In this document: piece by piece, positions 37,308-53,503 of the stretch
Layout of the letters: each line of letters opens with the position of its first letter
Position numbering within the stretch: position 1 is the first letter of the stretch
Source: Gossypium raimondii
Lineage: Eukaryota; Streptophyta; Magnoliopsida; Malvales; Malvaceae
Reading direction: 5' to 3'
Length of the DNA: 64,000 nt
Assembly (NCBI RefSeq): GCF_025698545.1
Contig: NC_068571.1
Location: forward strand, 50,935,733 to 50,999,732
The notes under the pieces: generated by a model
What the model saw: only the letters and a program-made list of their open reading frames with translations
Told to the model about the DNA's origin: nothing
The model's database searches: none
Program-made: the position numbers and the translations under genes

Positions 37308-37830
37308 GATTGCATTTTAAATTCTATCCAAATTTTTAATTTTCGACATTAAGACATCAAGTAATCAATTAGGTACCAATTTTGGGCGTAACAAGGGTGC
37401 TAATCATTCTTCGTGCGTAACTGACTCCCGAACCCATTTCTTGAATTTTGTAGACCAAAAAAATTATTGTTTTAATAAATCAAACCTTTTATTAAAGCGA
37501 TCAAATTACGAGGTAATCCGATCACACCTCATAAAATGGATTGGTGACGACTCCCATTTTCGTTTTTAAAATATAAGTCGATCTCAAAAAAGAGGTTTCG
37601 ACAGCACATATGATAATATGTTTGCTGCATCAGATTTCGAAAATAGCAGAATTTAATTTAATGAATTTAATAATTATAATTTAGTGATGATTAAAATTTT
37701 AAAATTTAAAAAATATAAAGACTAAATTTACAACTTTCATAAAATATATAAACTAATAACACAATTTAACCTTTACTTTTTATTCATATCTTTGAATCTT
37801 AGAACACGTATTCAAATTTAAATGAATTCT

Positions 37831-38506
37831 ATTAACAGTGATATAATTAAACTTTAATTTTTAAATTAGACAAATAAAATAATTAAATTTTGAAATTTAA
37901 AATAAAAATAAATTTCAAAATTTTAAAAATTACAGAGTTAAACCAATTTTATTTTCCATTTGGTGTTGTTTAAACAGGATCTCAATAAAATTGAAAAGAA
38001 AATATTTCAATAACTATCGATTATTAGATAAAAGGGTCCAGTTTATCCGAAACTTCCTCCACATATTAATTCGGAGAAAAGATTGCATGAAACAAATATA
38101 TTATCTCTCTCCAATAGTTTAATATTATATCAACAATTTCATTCTGAATTTTAAGATTGTCAATTAGATTTGATTGACATTAAACTATTGAAAAATAGAT
38201 ATAGACAACGTGACGTCATTATTCATACAATCTTTTCCTATTAATTCGTTGGTATAATTCTCATTTACATTTCTTTACTTTAGAAAAGTTAAAAATTAGC
38301 TCTTTTAGTTTAGTTTATTAAAATTTAATCTCGAAAATTAACTTTTAAGCAAAATTATTAAAAACAACTAGATTAACTTTGATAAATTAAAACAGGGAAC
38401 TAATTTTTCCAAATTTAAAATAAACCTAATTTATTTCACCTTATTTTTTTAAATAATAATAAAGTGAATCGTTGACAAAGAAAAATCTCTCCAACATTCT
38501 AACTCC
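37831..38506. other. AT-rich spacer upstream of the HSP20 gene
   Basis: No coding or element structure was recognised up to the heat-shock promoter. Confidence 0.4.
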
Positions 38507-38554
38507 AGAAATTTCAAGAACACTCTTTCCTATCAAAAACCTACAGTATATATA
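38507..38554 (+). promoter_or_regulatory. Heat-shock element and TATA box of the HSP20 gene
   Basis: AGAAATTTCAAGAAC at 38507-38521 fits nGAAnnTTCnnGAAn without mismatch, the trimeric binding site for heat-shock factors. TATATATAA begins at 38547, about 26 bp further on, placing the transcription start near 38,577 and leaving a leader of only about 15-20 nt. The arrangement predicts heat-inducible expression. Confidence 0.8.
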
Positions 38555-38592
38555 ACATCTAAAGTCTAACATCATACAACACAACATCGAAA

Positions 38593-39069
38593 ATGTCTCT
38601 GCTGCAAGTCTTAAACCAAAGCAACATCTTTGATCCTTTCCAAGGTTTATTGTGGGCGCCTCCGATGAACTGGAAAGAAACTCCCGACTCCCATGTGTTC
38701 GAGATCGATCTTCCCGGGTTCAAAAAAGAGGACGTGAAGCTACAAATCCATCAAGGAAGTATTGTTTGTATCAGTGCGGAAAGAAAAGAAGATGCCGACG
38801 AAGAGGAGAAAGGAGGGAAGTGGCGGTGGCATTGTAGAGAAAGATGGGGTGGTGGTGGCAACTTTTACAGGCAATTCCGTGTGCCCCCAAATGCGAAAGC
38901 TGATGAGATGAAGGCTTCAATGCGTGATGGTGTGCTTGTTCTCGTAATACCTAAAATCAATGAAGAAGTAAACGTAAAGGGTAAAGAGGAGAGGAAGAAG
39001 ATGGAGATTGAGATATCAGAAACTCAACCTTCTAAAGGACTTGGTCGTTTCTTATGCTGCAAAGCTTGA
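38593..39069 (+). CDS. Small heat shock protein (HSP20/alpha-crystallin family), 15.7 kDa-like
   Basis: This is a single-exon 158-aa chaperone. The alpha-crystallin domain runs from about residue 24 ([20 protein letters not shown]) to about 120, with the family signatures [25 protein letters not shown] and the GVLVLVIPK end of the domain. An IEI tripeptide follows (residues near 141-143), corresponding to the C-terminal I-x-I anchor used in oligomer assembly. Proteins of this family hold unfolding clients for refolding by HSP70/HSP100. It resembles the group that contains Arabidopsis HSP15.7, which is peroxisomal, but ends GRFLCCKA and lacks the SKL peroxisomal signal, so a cytosolic or membrane-linked location is possible. 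An acidic insert (DADEEEKGG) lies in the domain. The perfect HSE upstream supports heat induction. Confidence 0.92.
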   Translation: MSLLQVLNQSNIFDPFQGLLWAPPMNWKETPDSHVFEIDLPGFKKEDVKLQIHQGSIVCISAERKEDADEEEKGGKWRWHCRERWGGGGNFYRQFRVPPNAKADEMKASMRDGVLVLVIPKINEEVNVKGKEERKKMEIEISETQPSKGLGRFLCCKA

Positions 39070-39570
39070 ACAAGTTGGGAATATGTTCTATTGTACTGTG
39101 TGTTTGCCTTGTAAATTATTTTTTCAACAAATTTATTTGATCTAGTAATAATAATAATAGAGTAGTAGGTGTGTAATTAAAGACTATTAGAGTTTGTAAA
39201 AAGTTGGCTTGATTTTCAGCTGCATTTTAAGGTTTCAGGTTTCACTTCACATCTTGATTAAAATTTATTTCCATTTTCAGTTTAGTTTGAGATAATAAGC
39301 TATTTAGATTAAGCTTAATTAGAAAAACGATATAATATAAATTTTATTTTTTGAATTATTTAATGTTTAATTTTAACTTTCAAATTAAAAACTAATTTTA
39401 AGAAACTATAAAATAAATTTAATCTTTTAATCAGTAATTTTATAATAAGATTTGAATTTTATTAAAATGTTAGAAGCCAGCTTAAACTTAAAAAATAAAA
39501 AATAAAAGCCAAATTAATGAAACACATAAATATTGATGGCATAATAATTTATTTGGCTTTTTAATTTTAG
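39070..39570. other. HSP20 3' flank and AT-rich spacer
   Basis: Contains AATAATAATAATAG near 39147-39160 and other AT-rich sequence, probably the 3' UTR for the first 150-200 bp. No other feature was seen. Confidence 0.4.
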
Positions 39571-39953
39571 AAAAAATTATTTTAGTTTTTCATTTAATTT
39601 TCCGTCTCTTTTAACTCTTAAATTTACATCCAAAATGAATGTAAAAGTTAATCGTTAACTTTATTAACATGATATACACATGGATTGCCACCGAATGTCA
39701 TGCCGACAATTAATTAATTTTCTAAAAGTTTAAAAATTCAAAAAATATAAAAATATTTTTTAAAAATAAATAATTTTTACTTTAGAAAAATTAGTTAATT
39801 GCTAACATGACATACATGTAGACTACCACATGGATATTACGTCAACAAAATTAACAAACGTTAATTTTATATCCATTTAGGAGTGATTTATCAGACAATG
39901 TAAGTTCAAAGGTTAAAAGAGACAAAAATTAAATGAAAGGTTAAATAAATTTT
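39571..39953. mobile_element. Fold-back (MITE-like) element 1 of an adjacent pair
   Basis: The left arm (TTTCATTTAATTTTCCGTCTC, TTAAATTTACATCC, CATGATATACACATGGA) is an inverted match to the right arm (GAGACAAAAATTAAATGAAA, AATGTAAGTTCAAAGG, ATGACATACATGTAG). Arms are about 150 bp around a short AT-rich loop. It is noncoding and immediately followed by a second, unrelated fold-back element. Confidence 0.65.
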
Positions 39954-40492
39954 GGTTTAATGATAAATTTGGCCACTAACATTTGCATATTTTGTCAAAA
40001 TGGCCTTAATTATATTTTTGAACATTTTTTACCATCAACTTTTGGTTTTTCTTCAAACTACTTTTCCAACATATTTAATGAAAGTACCGCTAAAAAATTA
40101 ACGGAATGATGTGGAATTTCATATGTGGAATATTTTTAATGAGATGTAATTTATTACTTAAATAACCCTATAAGATAATTACATGTAGAAAATAATAAAA
40201 TAAATAAATAATACATGAAATTAATAAAATAACTCTTAATTTAAAGAAAATAAACGTAATTATCTAAAAAATTTAATTCAAGAGAAAAACCTCTCAGTAA
40301 ACAAACATATAAAATATTGAAACCTTTTGAAACAAGAAAAAGAAAAATTGAAACCTTGAATTTATTCATTAAATCTATTAGAAAAATAGTTTGAAAAAAA
40401 TTAAAGATTAATGGCTAAAAAGGCTCGAAAATATAATTAGGGTCATTTTGACAAAACATGCAAACGTTAGTGGCCAAATTTATCATTAAGCC
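39954..40492. mobile_element. Fold-back (MITE-like) element 2 of an adjacent pair
   Basis: The ends are GGTTTAATGATAAATTTGGCC and its inverse GGCCAAATTTATCATTAAGCC. The arms extend about 130 bp (CACTAACATTTGCATATTTT / AAACATGCAAACGTTAGTG; CAAACTACTTTTCC / AAAATAGTTTGAA). The centre is AT-rich and noncoding. The flanks are T-rich and give no unambiguous target duplication, though a 9-bp one is possible. Confidence 0.72.
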
Positions 40493-40730
40493 TAATTTTT
40501 TTATAAAGTTAGAGGAGAAACAAATCATTATCTTTTAACATTACGCCACTTAAATAATATATATTAAATTAGATTTATAAATTACTCTAGAGTCAAATGT
40601 TATGATAGTTAATTTTACATATTCAATAATAGATTAATATGGGCTTAATCAAATTAGATTTTTTTTTCCCTTTAAGCCGTGCTCAAGCAGCTGCCTATTT
40701 ATTTTGTCTACTGTGCTAAAATGATAATCA

Positions 40731-41060
40731 CCTTGAGCTCTTCCCAAGATGGACCCTTAACACTAGCTTCACTAAAGGGAACATCCATGTCCGACCTTAC
40801 TTTCAAGAGTGCCAAAGTCTTCTGCCTTTAAAAGAGCAGTCACCTTCATCAACTCTGCCTTTATTGTCTTCACTTGAATCGTTACTATTGCCGTTGGAAC
40901 CAAACATTTTGCTTGCAGCAGCAGCAGCTTCATTCCTTCCATTACGACCTCCTTCGCTGCTAAATGTGCCTACAGCAGCAGTGACAACGATGTCGCCACC
41001 AGTTCCTTTGCCATTTCTGCTTACAAGAACACTAGCACTTGTGCCACCACCACCCAACAA
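40731..41060 (-). pseudogene. Unrecognised low-complexity coding remnant
   Basis: The minus-strand frame from about 41060 to 40803 encodes a Gly/Ala/Ser/Asn-rich peptide (LGGGGTSASVLVSRNGKGTG, EAAAAASKMF, GSNGNSNDSSEDNKGRVDEG) with higher GC than its surroundings. No ATG begins it (the first codon is TTG) and it ends at 40803. A different frame downstream reads SDMDVPFSEASVKGPSWEEL, as after a frameshift. This looks like an eroded gene fragment; the family is unknown to me. Confidence 0.4.
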
Positions 41061-41111
41061 GAGCCAGCTATTTACTTACAGCTTTCAATGGCAAAAGGGA
41101 AAAACAACCCT

Positions 41112-41137
41112 TATATATATATATATATATATATATT
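41112..41137. repeat. (TA)n microsatellite
   Basis: About 13 uninterrupted TA units. Confidence 0.95.
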
Positions 41138-41637
41138 AAAAGAGAAAAGAGGTGATGAACATTTTTCTCTTCTTTCAAAAACCGTTTAGTGTGCATATAG
41201 GTGATCAAATTGTGTATTCATTATGGTCTGTACGACAATTATTTGTTGGATTCCTTCTGGTGGTATTTGCAGTCGAAACTATGTCAGGGGTCCACGGAAC
41301 CCAGTTTCACCAAATAATCTGCTTCTCTATAAGCAAATTGAAAAAGGAAAAAACGAATAAGCTTAAAAGTGTTGAAAGGAGGAGGAAGATGAATTGGAAT
41401 GGAAATTAAGAGTGAGCATGTAAAATATTATTGTTAGGTGACATTTTATTATTGGATAGGACCATGACTATAGGACTTATGCAATAAATTTTGTCTGAGT
41501 ACTTAAATATTACCAAATAAAATTAATTTATCGCTAATTCATTAGTAAAAAAACTTCTACTTTTATCAATTGTATCATATGTGTTGAAAAGAAACTAGAT
41601 TGTTTAATATTAAATTTATAGAAAACATGAATCAAAC

Positions 41638-41719
41638 GTCGATATGTCCGAGTGGTTAAGGAGACAGACTCGAAATCTGTTGGGCATTGCCTGCGCAGGT
41701 TCGAATCCTGCTGTCGACG
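41638..41719 (+). tRNA. tRNA-Ser (anticodon CGA)
   Basis: The acceptor stem GTCGATA pairs with TGTCGAC (one G-U), followed by discriminator G. The D-arm region is TGTCCGAGTGGTTAAGGAG. The anticodon arm ACAGACTCGAAATCTGT places CGA in the loop and decodes UCG serine. The long variable arm TGGGCATTGCCTGCGC is typical of type II serine tRNAs, and the T arm GCAGGTTCGAATCCTGC contains the B box. No intron is present. A T-rich run right after (TTCTTTTTCTTTTT) serves as Pol III terminator. Confidence 0.95.
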
Positions 41720-41976
41720 ATTCTTTTTCTTTTTAAGAGCCAAGGAGTTTGCGTCCCTGGCATGCTATTGCTGCTCTGCCGTAAGTAACCTTAAATTGCC
41801 TTCAAAGGCATGCCCATCAATCACATCCAAATTAGTATTTATATTATTATCCTTTTCACGACTTGATACCTTTTTTTTTCGTCCATACATCAACTATTTT
41901 TCTGTTATTCAATTTACGTCAAAAATTTTTTTAACTAATAATAAATTGTGGCATCATATAATTTTTTTTTAAAATA

Positions 41977-42185
41977 CCCTTTTTTTTTACATTATTTCTC
42001 CTTATTCTCATGAATCAAATAATACTATGTTATTTCCTAGGCTTATATTTACTTTATTTGTTGGACATATAGCAATTCCTTTTAATAAAGAAGGAATGCA
42101 TTTGGATATATTATCAAAATTATTAACTCTATCTAAAAAACTTTTACATCAAAATTCAAATGATTTTGAAGATTCGTATAAATTT
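41977..42185 (+). pseudogene. ndhF: Nuclear plastid DNA fragment: ndhF remnant
   Basis: The translation from about 42011 ([51 protein letters not shown]) matches part of the plastid NADH dehydrogenase-like subunit 5 (ndhF), where the usual text is of the form [10 protein letters not shown]...IPFNQEG...[19 protein letters not shown]. Only about 200 bp is present. It contains an upstream frame break and ends in a low-complexity TTTTCTTTTTCTTTTT run. The native gene encodes a membrane subunit of plastid NDH in a protein of over 700 aa, so this is a dead insertion of plastid DNA (NUPT). Confidence 0.82.
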
Positions 42186-42351
42186 TCTTTTTCTTTTTCT
42201 TTTTCGTTCTTTCTTTCTTCTTCTTTTTATTTATAATGTTTTGCAATACTAACAATGCTCAAAATTTACTCTTCCAAAGTCGAGACACGAATAATTAATT
42301 TTGTCTTGCTCACCCTGGCAATATCAGTAAAATTCTTTCATCGATCAAAAC

Positions 42352-43660
42352 TAGTGTTTTCAGAACCAAGCTAGATTGGCATGTCAAACTAGTTAGACTA
42401 GGAAATGACTAGGATACCGGTATGAAGATGAATTGAATTGATTGACCCATAAACCGATTGAACCAAGCTAAAAAATTTATCGAACCGATTGAACTAAATT
42501 TTCTCTTTTTTTAAGAAAATAATTTTCTATTTATTTTTATAATTTTTTAATAATTTATTTGATCAAACCTATAATCGATGATTTGTTTGGTTTGACCACT
42601 TTACCAATTCCGATAATCTTGATCAAAATCATAAAGTTTAAAATGCTCACATTTCTAATGTTAGAAATTAAAGTATAATAGAAGAAAATAAAATTGAAGT
42701 TTTACCATTTTTATTGTGCAAAGACACCCACCATCATAACGGAAGATCATAACATCTAAATAGAACTTATTTTAGTCTAAATTTAGTAACAAAATTAATT
42801 AATTAATTAATTAGATGCATGGACCTAATTGAATATTTAAACGCTTCAAATAGGGGCCTAATTGTATAAACAAAAAATGTGAGGGACAAAATCTAGAATT
42901 ATCTATTATTCATTTCCATCAATTGCTTAGGGCATTTTCCTCCATGGACAGATGTTAGCATGGAAATAGCATGGACACCAAGGTAGTCAGTGTGATACAG
43001 GTAAATGTACCTTTTTTTATTAATATTAGTATGTATTAGTACCGGTCTATTTCGGTATAATGTTTTAGATTTATCACTATTTTTTAACAACATTTGATAT
43101 ATGTATATTTAAAGTATTTACAAATATCAAATAGTGAGGTTAAATTAATCTCAAATATAAAATACTTATCAAAAATAAAATAGATCCACTTACACAGTAG
43201 TTTAATAAGTAGTTCTTATACACTTTCGTAATATGATTAATAATTTTAATGATACAACTGTTGGATTTATCAATATAATTGTGCTTATCATGAATGTACA
43301 ATTTTGAATCAATCGATATTTTCATCATATCGATCTAAAATACTCTATATATTAATTTATATTCAATGGTTGAAATGTGTTTATATAAAACAAATAGTTA
43401 GAAGTTTTAAATTTATATCAAATTTAATGTGCATGATCTACATGAATAAATCATAAAATATAATGGTTGGGTGATTAAAATATTAATAATACAAATAGTT
43501 ACGGAATTGTGTAAAACTACTTTAGTTTTTACACTGTGTAAGTGGACCCCTCCCCTTTTATCACAGAGATAGGGTTAAATTGGTTTTAAACAGACCGAAC
43601 CAGTCAGACCGTGAATCGGTAATTTGATCGGTTTGATCACTAGTCCAAATTTGAAAACTA
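42352..43660. mobile_element. Possible DNA element rich in GGTTCGA/CCGATTGAAC words
   Basis: The left end (TAGTGTTTTCAGAACCAAGC) and right end (inverse reads TAGTTTTCAAATTTGGAC) are roughly inverted. Both ends carry GAACCGATTGAAC/CGGTTTGATC words typical of a widespread plant repeat. Related relics occur at about 52790-52940 and 55935-56095. The interior 42650-43540 is AT-rich and may be secondary. The boundaries are tentative. Confidence 0.4.
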
Positions 43661-45639
43661 AATCCAATCCCAAAAATATGTTTCTCAAAATGAAATAGTC
43701 ATTATAGATGAACTTAAATAATGTCACAATATTAGCATAACCCAAATATCTTATTTTAATAAATTGTTAATCCTTCAAATATATCAAATTATACTCTATC
43801 ACAATGAGGATGAAAGTGAGCAATTTTATTGACACATAATTGCAACTTCAAATACTTGCTTCAAAAAGAGTATTTCTTTATTGACAAAGTGCATTTTTTG
43901 GATGAATTACAAGAATAGGGTAAAGCTCGAATAACAAGTGCGATTACACTTGGGGCAATAAATATACTTGACCATTAAACCATCACATGGGGTTCACATA
44001 ACTGCATTCTTCAAATCATAAAAAAGTAAGTATATTTTATATCCAACATTGGTGTTAGTGTATTTTTTTTCAGTAATTGTTAAACAAGTGTTTATTTGGG
44101 ATCTCCAAATATGAAAATAATAAAAAGAGATAAATATTAAAATTATATTTAAATTTTGATTTAATGTGTATTTTGATATTTGAACTTTAATTTGGTGCAA
44201 TTGTATAGGTAAAATTTTGATTTTAATTTAATTATACACATTTAAAAAATGAATACATATATTTATTTTCACATTGGATTAATATAATTATTTGTGTATG
44301 TAACATATTAGCGTAAAATGGTACCAATTCAATAATGTTACTAGTAACTTGTGAAAATTGTATAAAATTAAAGTTTTATGTATAAAATCACACAAAATTA
44401 AATTATAATATAATATTACACATTAAACTAAAATTTATATAAAATTTTAATATTTATTCCTAATAAAAATGTTTAAAATTCATCCGCACAACGTGGTTAT
44501 AATTTAAACAAATGTTAAAAAAATTATCAATAGGTACAACGTACTTATAAATAAATTCACACACACTCATATATATAATATTAATATATACATCTTATAC
44601 TGTGGAAAGCAATAAAGTTAATAAATTTTTATTTTAAAGATTGTATTAGTTAACTACCCTTCAACTATACTTCGATTTCCAAATTAATAATTTAATTAAT
44701 TGTGAAAAATACTTTAAGGACTAATATAAAATTGGGTATAGTTCAAGGACTTACTAATCAAGGCTATTTTAAGGGATGAGAAGTTTGGTAATTTAATTAA
44801 GATATTTAAAAGTAGCTTTTTAAGGAAGTAAATATTTAAAACAAAATATAATATACAAATTGTAATAACATTATTGGCTAAATTAGCCAAAAAGTAAAAA
44901 AGAAAAAGAAAAAGAAAAAGAGATTTGGTTGTTTAGGTCGATTTCTAACATATTTATTGGAATAGATCGATTTTGAAGAGAAAAATTAAAAACGAGTCTT
45001 GAAGAATGAATTTTTATAAGAAAATGTGCCTTATTGGACACACTTTCCTACCTAGTCTGAAGTATCGATACCCTTAAGAATGTATTGGTAATCCATATTC
45101 TAATAAAAGTTTAGGGTATCAATACTTTTAATTGATATTTTTTAAAGGTATTAATACTTCTAACTAGGCAAGAAAGTGCGTTAGAGCGTGTTTAATTTCT
45201 TACAAAATCAACTAAAAATGCGTTCTGCTAGACATATTTTCATCTTTCCCCTTCCAAATCAGTATATTCTGATAAATATGTCCGATAAACAGCCAATTTT
45301 TTCCCTTTTTTTTGTTTTTTTGGCAAATTCAGCCAACATTATTACTCTTATTTTTGTGATAACAGTTGATTTTAGGTTGTGAGCCGTGCGGTCGTATTTT
45401 TTGTGAACATTATTTCCATCCCAATGTCTGTTACACGTGTTGCTCAAACTTACACTCCACTTGCTCAAACGTGCACTCAACTTCAGGTCGTTAATGGCAC
45501 GTTCATAGTTGTTACCAAAAAAAAAAAAAAACGCTTTCAGTTTAAATTCCAAACTTCTCATTTCTTTCAAGTTTCAAAATTTTCTCCTCCTTTTTATTTC
45601 CCTCCACTTATTTCAGATTTCAGAGATATTCCAATTTCC
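43661..45639. other. Intergenic region and VTE1 promoter-proximal sequence
   Basis: It contains the MITE at 44128-44462 (listed separately), a (AAAAAG)n run near 44895-44920, and short repeated AGTATCGATACCC-type words at 45058-45170. The part 45380-45639 is more GC-balanced and pyrimidine-rich, as expected for the VTE1 leader. A reading frame continues in-frame upstream of the VTE1 ATG to 45379, but is not conserved in the family. Confidence 0.45.
44128..44462. mobile_element. MITE-like element, copy 2 of the 3636-4003 family
   Basis: AGATAAATATTAAAATTATA at the left is inverted at the right (TTTTAATATTTATTCC). The interior shares TTTGGTGCAATTGTA, ATGAATACATATATTTATTT and TTCAATAATGTTACTAGTAA with the copy at 3636. 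Confidence 0.65.
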
Positions 45640-50478
<4,839 letters not shown>

Positions 50479-53400
50479 TTAGATAAAAGATCATGGGCAG
50501 CATAGGTGTGGAATATACTCTTCAATCTTTATAGTTAAATGAGAAATCATAGGTGATGATCCATATGATTGTAAATGCAAATGCCTTTATCAATTATTCA
50601 TATTCTAAATTAATTAATATATTTTTAAAAAAAATTGTGATTAGTTTAAAAAGAATAATTATCGGTGCAAATTTTTTCATCTCGTTATCTTTTTCTTAAA
50701 TTAAAATTTATTTAATTTATAAACAAAATAATAAATACATACTTTTAGATACATTTTAAAAATTTAAAAATTAATTTTAATCTCATATTGATTAAAAATA
50801 CTCCAATAATTGACATTTACCATAACTAAAAATTTGTTTTAAAATGTCCGCAAATTTATTTCAAACGTTTTAAATGGAACGATATGTTTATGGAATATAT
50901 TAAAATTGTGTAATTTTTATATATATATATGCATTAAATTTTATTATGTTTAAATATTTTATATATAAAAATAAAAATTTATTATTATTTTTACATATGC
51001 ACTAATTTATATTATGGGTGAATATTTTATATATAAAACTATAAATTAATTAAATGTATCTTTTAATTTAAATGCAATAAACCTGTGCATCTATATATAA
51101 AAATTAGTTTACACCATCATTAATTAAATGCATATGAGTTGGTTTAGAATTATAGTCAATATTATTAAGCTTTTGTTTAAGGAAAAAATAGGGTTCTACA
51201 ATACAAGCTTTTGGGCCATGGTTTTTGAATAGTTAGGTCCGGTGGCAACTTGACTTGGGTTGGGTAAACCCGCAAACCAAACAAACCTAAATTATATGAA
51301 CTTACTCGGGTCGGGTCATGTCGGTAAGAGATAGTGGTCCATATCTGACTTGGATTTCAAATAATTGAGCCGACATATTTATGTTTCTCATTTATTTAGT
51401 ACCGGGCATTTTGTCATATTTAAAATAATATTTTAAAATAATTTATTGATGATGTGTCTTAACATAAATATGGTGAATTATATGAATATGTTACATGACC
51501 ATAGTATGAAAAATAATTAAAATACGATATAGAAACTAGCATGCCAATTTATATAATTATATATTTTTAATTACAATTATAATAAAAATAATATGATGAT
51601 ATATGACAGAATTTCGAGAGTTAATTTAATTAGACTTGACACTAGATATTGGTATCACATGCATTTCATGTGAATATATATGTTTTTGTTTTATTATTTA
51701 ATTTTTTATTTCATAATCGTTATTAAAATAATTAATATATAATGTTAAAAAAATAAAGGATTTTTAAATTATAATTAAGTAATTGTACAATTTTTAAAAA
51801 TATATTTATAAAATATTTTTTTTTAATCCTTCCCGACTCATAAATAGGAAGATAATGAGTTTTAGCACACTTAAACCCACGTCCTCCTGTATTGACAACA
51901 ATGTTCATGCCAATCAAGCTAAAACTCAGTCAACAAAATGTTTAAAATATTAACATAATGCATATATATATTTTTTATTCTTCAACTTATTTTTTTTAAA
52001 GAGAAAATTTATTAATTCATTACATGAACGAGATTGTACAATTTGAGTAAAAGAAAAAACAACAAACACTCGTCATCAACAGTGAAGGACAAGCTCTATC
52101 AATACGATAAAGGCTTCAACCTCAGAATCAATAGAACATTACGTCATATTGATATTCAACTTTGTCACAACTCAGGCACGATATATCTAGACTGATTGCA
52201 AGCAAATTATCACAATAAGAAAATCATCAAAGCAACGGGTGGGCAAAATCAATAAAAGAATCGAGCATCCACCAAATTGAAAAGAACGATGACAAAATAA
52301 CCCCCCAAATCACTTGCAAAATCAAGACTACATGCATAAACAAGACTAAAAAACGTGCAAAAAGAGCAGCCAAAAAATTCTAAAAATCTCTTCCTCCTCA
52401 TCATCATTATCTTCTTCTTCAATCTATCATCTTTATTATCATCTTCGATCAATATTGAACTTTTGGTGTAATTTACTACTTTAGAGTTACAAATTACCTA
52501 AATAATTATAAAATTATAATAATAAATAAGATTTTATTGTTGTAAATTGGATATTTTTATAACATTATGGTTATAATAGTAATTGGAAAAACAACATGAA
52601 TTAAAACTAAAATTAAAATTAATAACATCGTATAATTATAAAGTGAAACTTTCACATTAGACAATAAAATAGTAAAAGAAAGTGAATAAGGGTGAGCCTA
52701 AAATAAATTTACTACAATATGTATAATAAATTAAATAAATGTGTGATGAAAGAATATCACAATTTTACCTCGTTATTGATTAAAAAAATATTGTTTGAAC
52801 TGGACGGATCAGCCGATTGGACTAGTCGGATTAAGAACCGATCCGGGGAGGGGCTTTATGGTTGACCTAGGAAACAGTATGAGAACTGGTTGAACCAGAC
52901 AAAAATACTGGTTAAACTAGGCAGTTGAATAGAGTTTTTAATTTATCATTATTATTTTTAATTTTTAACTTGTAATCGTTAATACATTGCAACTAAAATC
53001 AAGTGTGTTACTTGGTTTGCAGCGGGGGAAACTTAGAGGAGAGTGATCTAGATTTTTAAGTGCAAATGTTAGGTTATTAAACTGATGTGTGTTAAAACTT
53101 AAATCACTTGTTATACGAGATTGAAAGATAATAAATTATTTCTTTGAATAAGGTACCACATACATAAAATAAAAATAAAAACTACGTAAATAACTTGTTA
53201 TGTTTCATATTTTGTGCACATATAAATCAATAATTTTGTTTTTAAAAAAATGAAAACCAACAACTTCCTCGTGATTTTACTGAAATAAATATTTTGGAAA
53301 TGGCAAGTGGGTGAGAGAGAATATGCATGAAAAACGTGCTATTTCTTTGAAAAGGAAAGGAAAAATAAATGGGTGGTTGGATTTGAATATAAAATATTAT

Positions 53401-53503
53401 AAATTGAAATTATTTTTTTAAGGGTTTAAGATTTTATTATTTTAGTACTTTTTTGAATCCACAATCAAATATGAATGGCTGAGTGGAGGATAAGAAATCT
53501 TAA
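50479..53503. other. AT-rich intergenic region downstream of VTE1
   Basis: The first 150-200 bp are probable VTE1 3' UTR. Beyond that there are TATATA-rich tracts, an inverted copy of the 25030 repeat (51825-51930, ACCCACGTCCTCCTGTATTG), a GAACTGGTTGAACCAG-type relic (52790-52940), and a fragment near 53023-53075 that resembles 63850-63895 (GAGTGATCTAGAT-TTTTAAGT). None of the open frames (51732, 52249) is supported as a gene. Confidence 0.5.

Larger units (their letters stand above)
32598..37603 (-). mobile_element. Solo LTR, family A, minus-strand copy, interrupted by family B
   Basis: The plus-strand ends are TGTAATAGGCC and GGTTTCGACA, with TG...CA termini. The flanking 5-mers are GAACA (32593-32597) and GCACA (37604-37608). 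The duplicated unit 1 has an unoccupied site (CATTGCACATATT near 30514-30526), which supports GCACA as the original target and a later C-to-A change on the left. Without the nested insertion it is about 1.94 kb. There is no internal domain or pol frame. The element matches the forward copy at 12580-15057 in opposite orientation. The GC-rich segment 32760-32890 and the small frame at 33076 are part of the element. Confidence 0.8.
30746..37830 (+). repeat. Segmental tandem duplication, unit 2 (7SL copy 3), split by an LTR
   Basis: Unit 2 starts at GAAACATAGACCCAACTAAA (30751), runs to 32592, and resumes at 37604 after the family A insertion. The continuation AATAGCAGAATTTAATTTAA and AACTTTCATAAAATATATAA matches unit 1 at 30535-30640. 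The shared downstream DNA beyond the RNA gene shows the copies arose by genomic duplication. Confidence 0.75.

Noticed and set aside
42027..42236. A 69-codon frame starting MLFPRLIF
   Set aside because: It is an interior fragment of plastid ndhF joined to a low-complexity TTTTC run, so it is a plastid insertion and not a nuclear gene.
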